This document shows, one piece after another, positions 22,404-35,370 of a stretch of DNA of 64,000 nucleotides (its first letter is position 1; the number at the start of each line of letters is the position of its first letter). Origin of the DNA: Bolinopsis microptera (lineage: Eukaryota; Ctenophora; Tentaculata; Lobata; Bolinopsidae); the NCBI RefSeq assembly GCF_026151205.1, contig NC_087077.1, positions 17,716,475 through 17,780,474 on the forward strand, read 5' to 3'. The notes beneath the pieces were generated by a model. That model was not told where the DNA came from. It did no database searches and saw nothing but the letters and a program-made list of their open reading frames with translations. The translations under genes and the position numbers were made by a program.

Positions 22404-25400
22404 ATGGCTCAAGTTGTGAGGAGAAGAGAGCAACCTGCTGTGCTCACCTCACCTCTCTTACTAAGGTCAGTGATTAGGTATCTAGATATATATCTAGATA
22501 ATAGATACATGGATATCATATATCTAGATAATACATCTAGATATATATCTAGATATATATCTAGATATTATATATCTAGATATATAATATCTAGATAATA
22601 CATCTAGATAATACATCTAGATAATATATCTAGATAATACGTTACGGTATTAAATCTCAGTATACACAGTTACGTAATACGTGAATATAATATGTAGAAC
22701 AAATGAAACAAAGTTCAAATGGCAACTTCAACTTCATGTTAAATCATACTACAGTAATTAAACTAAAGTATAATATAATATATGTATAAACTTGTGTTTT
22801 GCGTGTTCCAAATTAGGGTTAATTCTAGATAATTACTCAATATATTTTCATATTAACATCTCAGTGTTGGTATCAAATCAAATGATTCTACTACAAGTTC
22901 CGGTTCGATTTCACCTTCAGGTCACCTCAAGGCTCTCACATCTCAAGTTGAGGTAGGTCAATTTGGAGTCAGTTCAGAATAATATAATGTACATCACTGT
23001 CCGTTGCCTCCGTCACTGTTAAACTTTTTCATCAGATTAGTTTATAACTATCTATTTTATAATATATCGTCGCTACAAGAACTAGTTGCCCGACCATTAT
23101 ACAATAACCTCCCTGGCAAGGACGGACAATGGGCAGCAAAGACCAAAGAAAGGCAGTTAGTCAGGGAGAGAGGGACCCTGCTGAAAGAAGTCCGGGAGTT
23201 ACACCACTCAACCACTGTATTCAATCGAGGTTTGGTTTTATTTGTATTTTTGTGTTTTGCTCCAGTGTAAACTTTAAAATGGAGAGGTTTTTTTAGGATG
23301 TAAAGTATTTAATTTGAAGTGCTTGTTTCATTGATTATGATTCAGCGAAAACAGAGGAGTCAAAGGAACATTTTAACGAACTGCAGCAGAAGATTAACTT
23401 TCTTTCAAAACTACATTCTGGCTCTTATCAGCTCAGCAAGCGAAACACTATCAACAGGTCAGTTATTAGTTTATTTTTTTGCTTTTTTGCTGACTCATCA
23501 TTGGAATTTGGATCCACTAGTTTTAAGTTTCGTGATGTTAAATATTTTACAAAATAAAACAAGCGATCATTTCTTCAAATCTTTCTTTTCGTTAGCGCAT
23601 TAGTGGTCCCAAAACAAAAAAAGTCTGATATAAAATGATCGTTTAAAATGTGAGAATGTAAATTATCAAAATGTTCAGGATAGAAAGCAATAGAAAACGT
23701 CTACAGTTGGCTAGAGAGGATGGCAGGAAATACAAAATGTCACTGTAAGTAGTTTTAACATTTAAATCAATTATATCATAGTGTTACTTTATCTTGTAAA
23801 TGATGAATTTAGGGAAACAAATTGACAAAACCTAGGGTTGCAGGTGCAGGTAAATAAAGCTTGAAACATTAAAAATTTCAAGCAGTTCTGTTAAAACGTC
23901 TTATCTCATAGCTGCGAAAATTGTTATCCTCAAAAAATTAAAAAACAACATTCCGCACCGAAGAAATTCTTACTAATTCCTATGTTGTGATCGTGGTGTA
24001 ACACGATTCAGTTAGTTAGCACGAGATAGCGTGTCTTAAAACAGGTGTTATCACTCCCAAGTACCATATATTACTACTCATTACCCATATTCTTCAATTC
24101 AAGACTTGTAACCAAGAACAACATCTCACAACTCATGAACATCCTCCACAGCAACAAACCTGATCATATGAAATGACAAATCCCTGGTCCAAAACTCGTT
24201 CAAACTGAACAACTCAACAGAAAGCTCATCCTCCTCCTCAAACTTATACCCCACCTCCATGAGTGTATTGAAGGTGTTGTCCCTGTATACTGGGACCCAC
24301 TCCCAATCAGAACTGAGATTCTGTAGGGTCCTGAGATCAATGTACCCAACATTATCTTCTCTTGTGGCACTGTGTTTAACTGATACCATGTATAAGTTCC
24401 TGATGTTGTGACATGGCCCTTTTATTTTGTAATACAGATTGTACCGCCCCGTCGGTAGTATAATGTTTTGCACTCTGAATCGTAACCAAGATATTGCGTT
24501 TACCTTCAAATATGTAAGGTATTTATTGTTCGTTCCATCGTCTTCGTATGTTATGTATTTGAATGAGGACAACGTATCGTCCAGCCATCGTACCCAACTA
24601 TTTTCAAGATAGATAGAAAATGAAATACTTGACGATGCAGAATCGCTGGGAATTCTCAGATCATGGGAGAAACCATAAGGATGCATCTGGTATAAGTTCA
24701 GTCCATTAAGCGACGCTTTTTCAACTTTAAAGTCTCTGAAGCTGTCAACATACTTCTCATAGTTTGTGAATAATTCTTGATAAAAGTCTCTGAATTCTAT
24801 AATAAGCTTGCTGCATGTCAACTTATCTCTGATTGGAATCAGGTAGAATATTATCTCCCATATCTCCCGAGGTAGAATTGGCTTTATTTCTCGTATAACG
24901 ATCTTATCAGTCTCATTTGGTTCTGATATTTCTTGCTGTTTAGTTGTCATATTTATCAACTGAAACGTTAAGTATTGATTTGAAAAACAGTTTATCAAAA
25001 AAATTCCTCACAATTTTCAAGAATAACTCTTAATCAAATAATAAAGGGCAAATAATAACGAATCTCAGAAAATTGCTCAAAGATTGCTGACAAAGCGACA
25101 CTATGAAATTAGCAGAGTTCATCGTAAATTACAAAACAAAGCAAATAGCTCACACAGCACACTATAAACAGACAAAGTCAATATACATTACATCACCAGT
25201 GTAGTTCAGGAAGGAGATGTAGTAATTTTACTGTGCCTGTGACCTGGTCAACATCGCCTCTAAATGGTGTGACAATGTGTAAGCTCGCCACGATGCCCTG
25301 GCGTAATTTGAGTATCCGGCCAATATCTAGATAATATCCGTACACAGTGTTTGGAAGCATCTAGATTCGATTACTATAATACAGTATTTTGATATTATGA

Positions 25401-28400
25401 TCAAGTTATCGTGGTTTACTAATAAATAATCTCGCAGAAACCTCCTGTGGTTGCGGCCCTGTCTTTGGTCCCCAAAATAATAATGCGTTTTGTAAAGCGC
25501 GCGTAGATTTTACTGTTAAAAGGGCACAATTTCAGCAGTCACTATGACATAAACTGTACATTTATTCACGTGGTTTAAAGACCTAAATTCAATTATGCGT
25601 GATATCGAATTACATTTCTTAGGTTACTAATGAAATCGCCTTGGCAACCAAAATAATTTTGTAAAGATAGCCTAGCTCCATTATATTAATCATACTTACG
25701 GGATTCCACACTTCATTCACTAATGTATAACGCTTTTAGAATGAAAGTGTGAACAATGAAGGCGCATTACTAAAAAGTAAAAACTGGGTGCTATTAAAAT
25801 GTGATTAAATGGTATGTAGTATTGCAACTACTGTAACCATCTGAAAACCTGTTCAATGACTCCTCCTCGTGTCTGTGAAAACGACGATCAACTTTGAAGA
25901 TTGCCCGATTAGTGAGATAAGATACGCTGTGACCAAGAAAAGAAGAAAAGAAGAATGAAATTTAGTCCCTAAATTGATTTAACTGAATCAGTCCGCCAAT
26001 TACTAGCACACCTTGTTCTCACGCCACATTTAGATGTGTTCGTTAAACCGACCTTAATTCTCACATAATTTGTTAGTGGGTTGTGATGAAATAACACTTT
26101 AACCAGCGTCGGATTTCACTTACGGCCAGTTAACCAAACTCTGATTACAAGTCCAGGATTTTAACCATCTTATTATCTGATGTTGTGTGGACCGCTTAAC
26201 TGGTTCGAAAAATGTTTACTAACGACTATTTCTCAGAAGGTTCAACCCGAAAAACTTAAAATCATGTTTATTAACGAACAGTGACTACAGTTTTATTGGA
26301 ATGAAATATTTACTCCTTAGAACGACTACAGAACAAAGATACCAGTCTATTCTAAACACAATGGATCAGATAGTGGTCGAGGCAGACGATCTAGCCCTCC
26401 AGTTTGAGAAACAATTGCGTGAGAAGGTTAACTTCTGTTTGCTACTTTATGGTTTATAACTCCTTTGTAAATTTATTTAAAGATATTTAAAAACGTACGT
26501 CAACATTTCATGAACACCCTTATAAACTTATGCTACTCCCGATATTAAATTTTTAATCTGCAATTAAAGGAGTTAGAATAAAATGGCTACTTTTCTAACA
26601 TACTGTCTGAATTCTCTAACAGATTTTTAGTTAGCTGTTTTCAGGCCAGAAGGCACCACGAACTAGGGAATGAGCTGAAGGAAGTCGGAGCTCAACTTAG
26701 ACTCGAACAAGCGAAGAAAGATAAATTGATTAAGGTTCGAACTTAGAAGTCTTTTTCATTTGAAGGATCACTGTACACTTAAATCATGTTATTATGCTCG
26801 GAGGCTAAACTGAACTATATGTAAAGAACCCGATATATCAGATATTTCCTCAGGAAGAAGAAAAGCACAAAAGGGAGGAAGCGCTCGAACGTATCTCTCA
26901 ATGGAGAGACTCTGAGGTGGTCGACCAGCATCTCAAATATCAGCATCAGACTCACGAGAAAAAGTTCCTTGACAAAACAAGGTTTTAAAGTCGCGATTAT
27001 TCTTGGTTACAGTTGCACTTTACAGCAAATATTCACTAACTCTCTAGTTTTTTATCATATCATCGACAATTTCCAAAATTCTTAGTATTTTTTCGTCAAT
27101 CGAATCCACAGATTCTTATCTTACTACAACCAATTCAAACATTCATAACAAGCCAATGAAATTAACTTTTCCAAACAGGAGTTTGGGTAAAAAGCTCCGC
27201 AACACGGACCACGATGTAAAACTGAAGCAAAGAGAGTACGGGAGGAAGCTGCAGGATGTAAACTGTTTGCTGGGTAAAGTGGGCGAGGAACAGAGGAGAC
27301 TCAGTGAGAACAAGATTCATATCGATAATATGGGTACAATACAGGAGAACGAGCAGAATGTCCAGGTTTAAATTTGGGAGGGAGACTGGGAGATATAAGC
27401 GTTATTACTCTGTAATGATTATTCACATAACATTATTATTATTATCTGCCAAAACTGAACAAGTTTCACCTACCAGTGCAGTACTCTTACATCAACATTA
27501 ATTGTACCACCGTATAATCCATTTAAAAACTGTCTTGAACTAAGAATTCCAGTTCACACATTTAAAAACTTTGCTATTTGCTACAGGATCACATATCAAA
27601 ACAGAAGACTATCCTGGCACAGCGACAAACGAAAGCGAACAAATGGGAGCCAAAGTTACGGCAACTAGCCAAGGAAAACGAGCAGAGACTAAACGAAATG
27701 GAACGGCAAATCCTATTTGTGAGTCAAGAAGAGTACAAACATGTACAAAGTTGAACAATTGAGCGATTGCACTTATTACACTCTAGTATAACATGCTTAG
27801 TAAACACTATAGTATCATGTAACATGTAATGATTTACCTTCTTTAATATCATACATCCATACTTAACATTGGTCCATTTTTGTCTCATGACTGTTAGCTT
27901 GTTAGTATGGTCATTGGATATTTCTAATTGGACCTAATTAGTTAATTGTCTCATTAAACATGACTGACTGACTTATCATGCCTCATCAGATGTTAATGAG
28001 AGTACTTATAATTCAAGATTATGTAAGTTACTAGTGAAACCCGTGCCTACGGCCGGGACTTTACTATCGCAGTTGAATTGCAAAAGTGTAAACGGTGGCA
28101 AAGTTAAAACGGTGCAAAAATATACACTCGCCGAAACCGGCCGCATTAGAGTAAATTTAATTCTGGGCGTATCCAATAGTAATACTGAATAGGAAATCTT
28201 GCGGAAATAGAGAGAGTGTGAGAGATGGACAAAAAGTCTGAAAAAGTGAGTCACTTCAATATCACATTTGCAGTACAAAACCATCAATTAAACCACTTAC
28301 CACCAGCCGATTTTTTTTTAATTTGCACATCGGCTTCTTCAGAGTTTTTTCGAAACTATACCGAAAAAACCAGTCCCATAACTCTTACCATTTTCTTGAT

Positions 28401-29244
28401 TAAACCGTTAGGAAATTACACACCCACCCACCCACACATTTATTGGGACTATTAGTATAGATAGAGATATGATATATTTATTGGTATTATATGTTTCCCA
28501 TTCTAGAAAAACCCAGCCATCAGAGTGGTGCTCAAAATATTAGCCACATTAACCCTCGTATTTCCCACTCATCCCTTCCACCAAAGAAATACCAAATCTG
28601 TTACAATTACTTCACATATCAGGAGGACGTAGCGAAGGCCGGAGGTAAAGAACGAACCCTCTATAGGAATATGCGGAAGTTGGAAAGTGAGACCAGGAAA
28701 CAGGAGCAGATCTGCAACAGCAAGAAGGCACTGGTGGAAGCAGCTAACACTGCCGCCAGGAAACATGCCCAGGACCAACTGAGAGCTGTTGACTCCCACC
28801 AGCTTGAGGTATCTAGCTATTAGATTGTTAAATGGGTTTCATGGGTTCAGGTTTCTCTATCATTCATGATATCAAGAATGTACTGTATAGTTGACGATAA
28901 AGTACATGATTTTTAAAATTTTTTGATAATAAGATCTATATTGATTGATGTTATATATAACATCAATTCCATATGCCAAAACCCCCTCAAATTTCAAGAA
29001 TGTAATTATTGTTTTGAATAAGCAAGGTTTGAATTTCAATGTGTCATTCTGACCTCCAATCACTCAATCTCAGCTCGGAGAGCAAGTTGCGAAAGAAGAA
29101 GCCTTTCTTCGGCAGTTGATAGTTCAAAGAGACAATGCTCTAGCTGATTATAGGCAACACCAGACCGGCCTGAAAGACATTATACAACTTTTCCAGACTT
29201 TGTCAAGTGAACAGGAGAGAAAAATTAAACTCTCCGAGTCATAG
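22404..29244 (+). CDS. Coiled-coil protein of 477 residues, 11 exons
   Basis: Exons: 22404-22465, 23036-23229, 23346-23457, 23679-23744, 26321-26426, 26645-26734, 26854-26981, 27179-27365, 27587-27718, 28623-28808, 29074-29244. Phases agree at all ten GT-AG junctions and the joined frame is open for 1,434 nt to TAG. The first exon begins MAQVVRRREQPAVL. From about residue 50 the protein is almost wholly charged helix rich in Glu, Lys, Arg and Gln (for example KTKERQLVRERG), typical of a long coiled coil. It has no signal peptide, membrane segment or enzymatic motif. The composition resembles ciliary and centrosomal coiled-coil proteins, which is inference only, and I cannot name an orthologue. 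Intron 4 (2.6 kb) contains the F-box-like gene on the opposite strand. Exons 6, 7, 9, 10 and 11 are very secure and the first two less so. Confidence 0.8.
22480..22642. repeat. TCTAGATA-type microsatellite in intron 1
   Basis: Overlapping variants of ATCTAGATA and its extensions (CTAGATATATAT, CTAGATAATACAT) fill about 160 bases just downstream of exon 1 of the coiled-coil gene. The motif is self-complementary and could extrude as hairpins. The reading frame through it is an artefact. Confidence 0.8.
24126..24998 (-). CDS. F-box-like single-exon protein, 290 aa
   Basis: An uninterrupted frame of 290 codons. Residues 40-75 (PILPREIWEIIFYLIPIRDK and following) match the pattern of an F-box: Leu-Pro, then a hydrophobic helix with Ile/Leu spacing. 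The rest has no leucine-rich or WD repeats. It contains Trp/Tyr-rich beta-like stretches (residues 115-270, such as WEWVPVYRD), reminiscent of the ligand-binding halves of PP2- or FBA-type F-box proteins, but that is only a resemblance. F-box proteins recruit substrates to SCF ubiquitin ligases. A second Met at residue 17 (MTTKQQ) is an equally plausible start. The gene lies wholly inside intron 4 of the coiled-coil gene on the other strand and has no introns, which is compatible with origin by retroposition. Confidence 0.7.
   Translation of the reverse strand: MINCFSNQYLTFQLINMTTKQQEISEPNETDKIVIREIKPILPREIWEIIFYLIPIRDKLTCSKLIIEFRDFYQELFTNYEKYVDSFRDFKVEKASLNGLNLYQMHPYGFSHDLRIPSDSASSSISFSIYLENSWVRWLDDTLSSFKYITYEDDGTNNKYLTYLKVNAISWLRFRVQNIILPTGRYNLYYKIKGPCHNIRNLYMVSVKHSATREDNVGYIDLRTLQNLSSDWEWVPVYRDNTFNTLMEVGYKFEEEDELSVELFSLNEFWTRDLSFHMIRFVAVEDVHEL
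28024..28455. repeat. Dispersed repeat with CTACGGCCGGGA head, intron 9 copy
   Basis: The copy starts near TACTAGTGAAACCCGTGCCT, contains GCAGTTGAATTGC, a run ending TTAAACCACTTACC, then TATACCGAAAAAA, and ends with a CACCCA tract and TTAGTATAGATAGA. A second, longer copy lies at 35655-36400 inside the large palindrome. The shared order of landmarks and the simple-repeat tail suggest a retroposed or DNA-transposed element of unknown class. It sits in intron 9 of the coiled-coil gene. The overlapping reading frames on both strands are not genes. Confidence 0.65.
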
Positions 29245-29836
29245 TTTTATCAGAATTAATGGTCGATATGAAATGGATCCCCGAGACTTTAGGTAATATC
29301 AGATCATTTGAAATATCTGGTGAGAAAATTATCCATGTTGATACGGTGTCAACTGTCAATAGCACTGATTAGCGATAACGATGTTAAAAGAAAGATCCCG
29401 CATTATATTACAATAGCTCTCTGACTGAAACCGTAACCCTTACACGAGAACCTTGTCGTAATATAGTGCTGTCGTGATATAGTATACCTCGACGCCATCT
29501 GATTTTAGGTATATGTAAATAATCTTGTTCAATCTTTAGAATTTCCATAGAAACTATAGAATTTACAGATCTTGCTGCAGAGCTACTTGTTGGTGATTTT
29601 CTTTGTCGCGGCTACAGAATATGATGATTTTAATGTTGACGATAAGTGATAACCATACAAGTTGTGTTAATATAATGTACTGTTATAGGCAAATGATTTA
29701 TAGTTAAAGTTTATTTTAATCTTGCTGTTTCATTTTTCATTTAATTCCTGCTGAAGTTGACAGAAAATCGATTAAACGGATTAAACGTTTATTAGTCAAG
29801 AGAAGCCCTGACACTCCTGGCTTGACAATACAAGAA

Positions 29837-30139
29837 TTAAATCATATCATAGAAATAAGATACAAAAACCGTGAAGAAACATATACTATAATTTAAGCTA
29901 AGTCTCTCGGGAAACGAAGTGCACCCAGATCTAGTATCAACTAAAAATTTAGCAATCTCTTTTAAAAGCTTTGGTTGAGTGAATATGACATCCATTCCCT
30001 CGAAGAGGTTGGTTTTAGCTTCAGGGCTAAGGCGGTCCCTGTTGTCTTGGTAGAGGGGGCAGGTTCTAAGCACATGAACCTCATCTTTAATGACCCTGTT
30101 CATTAGAAACACCCCTAAAAGTTCGTTTTTTGACAACAA
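29837..30139 (-). pseudogene. LINE reverse-transcriptase C-terminal fragment
   Basis: The 100-codon frame contains DEVHVLRTCPLYQDNRDRL, which matches the His-Cys-Pro-Leu-Tyr signature near the C-terminus of many non-LTR retrotransposon polymerases. Only the tail is present and no RT catalytic motif is visible upstream, so this is a severely truncated LINE 3' end. It lies about 600 bp beyond the coiled-coil gene. Confidence 0.7.
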
Positions 30140-30299
30140 ATTTAAAACTTCTGTAATTTCATTTCTGTTTTAGTTACGCATTTGATTTTTGGTATGCGCA
30201 TAGAAAATTGATACAGCTTTGCCTTTAAAATACGATGTTCGATGACCTCCTAACTTACTGATACTCACTACTAGACTCAGTACAGTAGGAGTGATTGAA

Positions 30300-32140
30300 C
30301 TGCGAGGGACAAATGAGGCTAACGAATTATAAACCTCATCACTTAAAAAAATAACTTTCTCATGTTACGTCCATGATATACGTCCCTTAGATCTCGATAC
30401 TTGATCTAATCGAGAATCTAAGCTTTAAATGTTCGAGGTGAAAATGAGGCTAACCACCTTTTGAGAGGGTGAAATGAGGCTAACAAGTATACTTTCGTGT
30501 ATATTTTCGAGCAGGTTCGGTATTGTGACTATATAATGTGTCAACAATAAAGATTGATTCATCCTCTTCGAGTTCAACATTTCAGAAACCACCGAGTCTA
30601 CTTGTACTTGTAGGAGGCCAAAATGAGGCTAATAAAGAATTCGAGTTTCGACCGCATTTTAACTTTAATGTACGGAAACAGGTTAAAGACTCACTAATAA
30701 ACTTGTTATTATAGCCTGCAGGTTATTGAGACTTTATCATAATTTATGTGAGGTTGGATTGAAGCTACCCTCTTTCCACGGGAGGCGAAATTTGGGCTAA
30801 CAGACACTGTTGATTTTCAGTCCCTAGATATTGACTATTGTACTGTCACAACTCACAAGTTACTTGATATCCGTGTTGCACATGAAATTCCTTGATTATA
30901 CTTTTAAGTATATTTAAAGCTTAGATATCAATTAAAATCGATATCTAAGCTTCCAATATTCGAGGTGAAAATGATGCTAACCATCTTTTGAGAGGGTGAA
31001 ATGAGGCTTTCAAACAATTTGAAGGGCTAGCCGCTAGTCCGAAGAAGCAGTAGAACAAGTAATGAACAAAACCTTGATAGTTAGCCTTATTTGATCCTCC
31101 ATCAAAAGACAGAAAGTGGAAAGGGTAGGTGGAGTCTACCATCGACCTAAGTATCCATATATGTATACCAGGTCAAAGGATAGTTTAATATAAAGGACGT
31201 TATTATTCAAACATAATTCAAAAATTATAAATTATTAGCCTTACTTTACCCTCCTTTAAAAGGAAAAAAGGGGTCGGCCTTCGAACTTCAACTACCTTAC
31301 AAGACATATTTATGTGGATCATAATTCTGGGGATCGGAATTATGGGGGAACGAAAATATGGGGATTTTTTTCAGAAATCCCCAAATTTCGTACCCCAAAT
31401 TAAATTGTCGCATTTTCACGCTAAATTATTTCAGAGAAATCAAAATCAGTTTTTGATGGAATTTTTAAAAATCGTGAAAAACTAAATTAATTAAAAATCA
31501 TTCTCTTCGTTTAAATCGTCTTCATCGTCGTCTCTTTCACCTTGAGTCTGCTCACCGGTGTAGTCCCAGGTGTATGCCTCTCTCAACAGGAGTTTGAGCT
31601 TGTCAATTAAGTCTCCCAGCTACTCTTGAATGTGAGACTAAGTTAGACTTCTAACCCTCCAGAGGGTATCGGCGATCGGCGTGGTATCCTTGTCTCACAA
31701 AACACGTAAAACAACTTATTTGACAAATTCACCTCAAATTAGCCCTATTTAAGCCAATTACATAAAAATTAATGTGTGGGATTTTGAAATGGCGGCCACA
31801 ATTTTGGTAGTACGAAAATATGGGGATTTTTTCCAAAAATCCCCAAATTTCGTACCATATAAATATGTCTCGTAAGGTAGATAGAGCGTCCATCTAATGT
31901 ATTTTAGGTCAGAGGATACTTTGGTGGACGTTATTATTCAAATAAAATTCAAAAATTAAAAATGACTTGTTAGCCTCATTTTCCCCTCAATTAGCGAAAA
32001 AATGTCTCTCTTTAAGTTTAAAGATTCTGAAAGAGTTCGATCTGATGAATCGATTTAACACGTTTAAACTTTTATTTCATGCTTGGCAGCTGTCATTATA
32101 AAACAAAATTTAAAATGAATCGTTAGCCTTAATTTTTGAT
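30300..32140. repeat. Motif-array region C, AAAATGAGGCTAAC copies
   Basis: A motif near GAAATGAGGCTAAC is present forward at about 30310, 30439, 30470, 30619, 30787, 30967 and 30998. It appears in reverse complement at about 31080, 31234, 31968 and 32121, so orientation flips near 31040. Larger blocks are duplicated: the segment around 30411-30484 recurs near 30937-31010, and one around 31168-31255 near 31906-31993. The design repeats that of the transposons at 5.4 and 13.9 kb, but I found no inverted termini or target duplication. No coding sequence. A smaller MITE interrupts the right half. Confidence 0.6.
31289..31886. mobile_element. MITE with CTACCTTAC ends, nested in array C
   Basis: Inverted termini CTACCTTACAAGACATATTT (left) and a near match at the right end, with inner inverted runs of TATGGGGATTTTT against AAAAATCCCCA at about 31360-31395 and 31808-31850. 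It is about 590 bp, non-coding and A/T-rich at the ends. It separates two tandem units of the surrounding repeat, consistent with insertion after they formed. The target duplication is not clear. Confidence 0.6.
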
Positions 32141-32417
32141 TGACGATGTCAACCCTTCCAGATCGTTGCTCTGCAAATTAGCAGAGCATGTCTCATGCAG
32201 ACTGGCTGGCGGCAAGTTTCAAAGGTATATGGCATAATATTAATAACATATATCATTATTACTCTCGCAAATGACCTCACGATGTTCGGTCATTAATATT
32301 ATCTGTTGTCACGCGCGGCTCTCAAAGTGTGAAGATATTATCATGTTATATTTATTTATATTATTATATCACAATGCTGGCAAGCATTACCGTCGCCCTT
32401 ATATTCACAATACTATT
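32141..32417. other. Short unassigned gap
   Basis: A fragment beginning GATTGACGATGTCAACCCTT (32142) resembles the start of the G+C-rich repeat at 44.5, 49.1 and 49.8 kb. Nothing else is recognised. Confidence 0.4.
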
Positions 32418-33831
32418 TACCCCCTATACTAGTATATCCCCTTAATTGTTTTCCAGGCATTAAGACTCATCGAAAGTAGTTCAGCAGGCATATTTAAGTT
32501 CAAAACATTCTAATTCAATGTTAAAGATGACAGGAATAAGAAATAGTTATGTGGAGGTTTTTAAGAAATTTGCGCAAAATATGCGCCGGCATTTTATACG
32601 AAATTAGGTAAAAACCCCAAAATCGCCATATTCAGGTGTCTTAAAAACCATGTTAAAATTGAGTTAGAAATATGAAACTTTGCAGGGCGTCTAGACCTTG
32701 TCCAAATCGACTGTAAAAAAAATTTCATGTTTCAGGAGTATCGGGAAGTGGGTTTTCTGGAACCCCTGTTTTACAACAGATTGTCGTGAAGTATAGTATA
32801 TAATATGTATAGACGCTTTTGGCAGTCAATTGTAGCCTACATTTAAGTGTCCGTAGATTCAAAAGTATAAAAGATACAGTCATTTCGAACCACAGGTTTT
32901 AAAGATAATAGTTTATACTTTAGTTTACATTATATTGAAAAATAATTTAACGTCATCATCATCACTTGATGACGTCATCAAGTTAAGTGTTTCGAAAACC
33001 TGATTTTTTACAAAATAACAACTTTTCAAATCGATTTAACACCATTAAGGAGTAATTTTATTCAAAATCTGAGGACATTTTCACCTTAGATAATTGTTCA
33101 AGCATTCTGAAAATCTACCGGAAAAGTTTCCTACCTTGCTCCTTCATAAAGATATTCGCTATTGAAGTTAGTGCTTTTTGAAGAATAATTTTATAAAAAC
33201 ACAAAAGTTGTGAATTAGTATTCTCCGGTGTTGGGCCATCCCTTGGGTTGTGGAGCTCAATTTTGCTTCCTAAAGGTCTAAATTGTGTTATAGGCTAGTT
33301 TTAAAGTTGAAAATCGAAAAGTTGCACACGTGGGGACACGCCCAAATTGATTTAAAATAGCTAAAATCACTGAAAATTGTTATTTTCACGATTTTTACCA
33401 ACTTTGGAGTCCCGTTGTGATCCAAGTTCTTTTTGAAATCTTCTGAAACTTTTCATGCTTATCAAACTATATATTAAATATCACTATACAAAAATTAACG
33501 GTGATTCAATATTTTATGCGCACGCAACGTCCGCTCAAAGTTTGCACGTGCGAAAGGTGAGAATATTGCTCATTCGTGATTTCGAATATATTCTGCTTTC
33601 CCACGATATTTAAATGGCATTATCAATTATATATATGAATTTAATGCCAACTTGAATGAGTAAAAAGTGCCATATTCAGTCTGTTATTGACAGATATGCC
33701 TACCTAAACACAAGGAAACGTTTTCAAAGGTAAAATTTCGAAATCGTTGAAATTATACCTCCTTATTATTATTAATGAAGTTTCGACTGTGTAAATTATC
33801 CTGACATTATAATCAAAAAGAGATGATATTT

Positions 33832-34150
33832 GACCAAAACCCATAATCATGGGTAGAGTGAACCGCTGCCAGTGTCTCTCTTTTCCAAACAAAAGAAAAT
33901 GATATTAATTTGAGGAACCGTCCGCAAATGCAAATTGATACCGAGAATGAAATCGGTCGCTCGCTTTTCCCATTCATTCACGGCTTACGTATTGTAATAA
34001 AGCTTATTGAATGGGAAAAGCGAGCGACCGATTTCATTCTCGGTATCAATTTGCATTTGCGGACGGTTCCTCAAATTAATATCATTTTCTTTTGTTTGGA
34101 AAAGAGACACTGGCAGCGGTTCACTCTACCCATGATTATGGGTTTTGGTC
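33832..34150. repeat. Inner foldback unit 1
   Basis: It starts GACCAAAACCCATAATCATG and reads back as its own reverse complement after a loop of about 40 bases (around 33975-34015). Arms are roughly 140-150 bp and almost perfect. It is duplicated, inverted, at 34172-34492 across a 21-bp AT spacer that is the centre of the large palindrome. Confidence 0.9.
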
Positions 34151-34171
34151 AAATTTTATATATACATATTA

Positions 34172-34492
34172 GACCAAAACCCATAATCATGGGTAGAGTG
34201 AACCGCTGCCAGTGTCTCTCTTTTCCAAACAAAAGAAAATGATATTAATTTGAGGAACCGTCCGCAAATGCAAATTGATACCGAGAATGAAATCGGTCGC
34301 TCGCTTTTCCCATTGAATAAGCTTTATTACAATACGTAAGCCGTGAATGAATGGGAAAAGCGAGCGACCGATTTCATTCTCGGTATCAATTTGCATTTGC
34401 GGACGGTTCCTCAAATTAATATCATTTTCTTTTGTTTGGAAAAGAGAGACACTGGCAGCGGTTCACTCTACCCATGATTATGGGTTTTGGTC
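34172..34492. repeat. Inner foldback unit 2
   Basis: Inverted copy of the unit at 33832-34150, with the loop in the opposite orientation (GAATAAGCTTTATTACAATA near 34315). Near-identity with unit 1 shows that the duplication is young or kept homogeneous by gene conversion. Confidence 0.9.
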
Positions 34493-35370
34493 TAATATCA
34501 TCTCTTTTTGATTATAATGTCAGGATAATTTACACAGTCGAAACTTAATAAGGAGGTAATTTCAACGATTTCGAAATTTTACCTTTGAAAACGTTTCCTT
34601 GTGTTTAGGTAGGCATATCTGTCAATAACAGACTGAATATAGCACTTTTTACTCATTCAAGTTGGCATTAAATTCATATATAATGCCATTTTAATATCGT
34701 GGGAAAGCAGAATAATGAATATATTCGAAATCACGAATGAGCAAAATTCTCACCTTTCGCACGTGCAAACTTTGAGCGGACGTTGCGTGCGCATAAAATA
34801 TTGAATCACCATAAATTTTTGCATAGTGTTATTTAATATATAGTTTGATAAGCATGAAAAGTTTCAGAAGATTTCAAAAAGAACTTGGATCACAACGGGA
34901 CTCCAAAGTTGGTAAAAATCGTGAAAATAACAATTTTTAGTGATTTTAGCTATTTTAAATGAATTTGGGCGTGTCCCCACGTGTGCAACTTTTCGATTTT
35001 CAACTTTAAAACTAGCCTATAACACAATTTAGACCTTTAGGAAGCAAAATTGAGCTCCACAACCCAAGGGATGGCCCAACACCAGAGAATACTAATTCAC
35101 AACTTTTGTGTTTTTATAAAATTATTCTTCAAAAAAGCACAAACTTCAATAGCGAATATCTTTATGAAGGAGCAAAGTAGGAAAACTTTCCGGTAAATTT
35201 TCAGAATGCTTGAACAATTATCTAAGATGAAAATGTCCTCAGATTTTGAATAAAATTACTCCTTAATGCTTTAAAATCGATTTGAAAAGTTGTTATTTTG
35301 TCAAAAATCAAGTTTTAAAAACACTTAAATTGATGACGTCATCAAGTGATGATTATGACGATAAATTATT

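Noticed and set aside
33910..34414. Two 75-110-codon frames of near-identical sequence
   Set aside because: They are the mirror images of the same inverted foldback unit, not duplicated genes.
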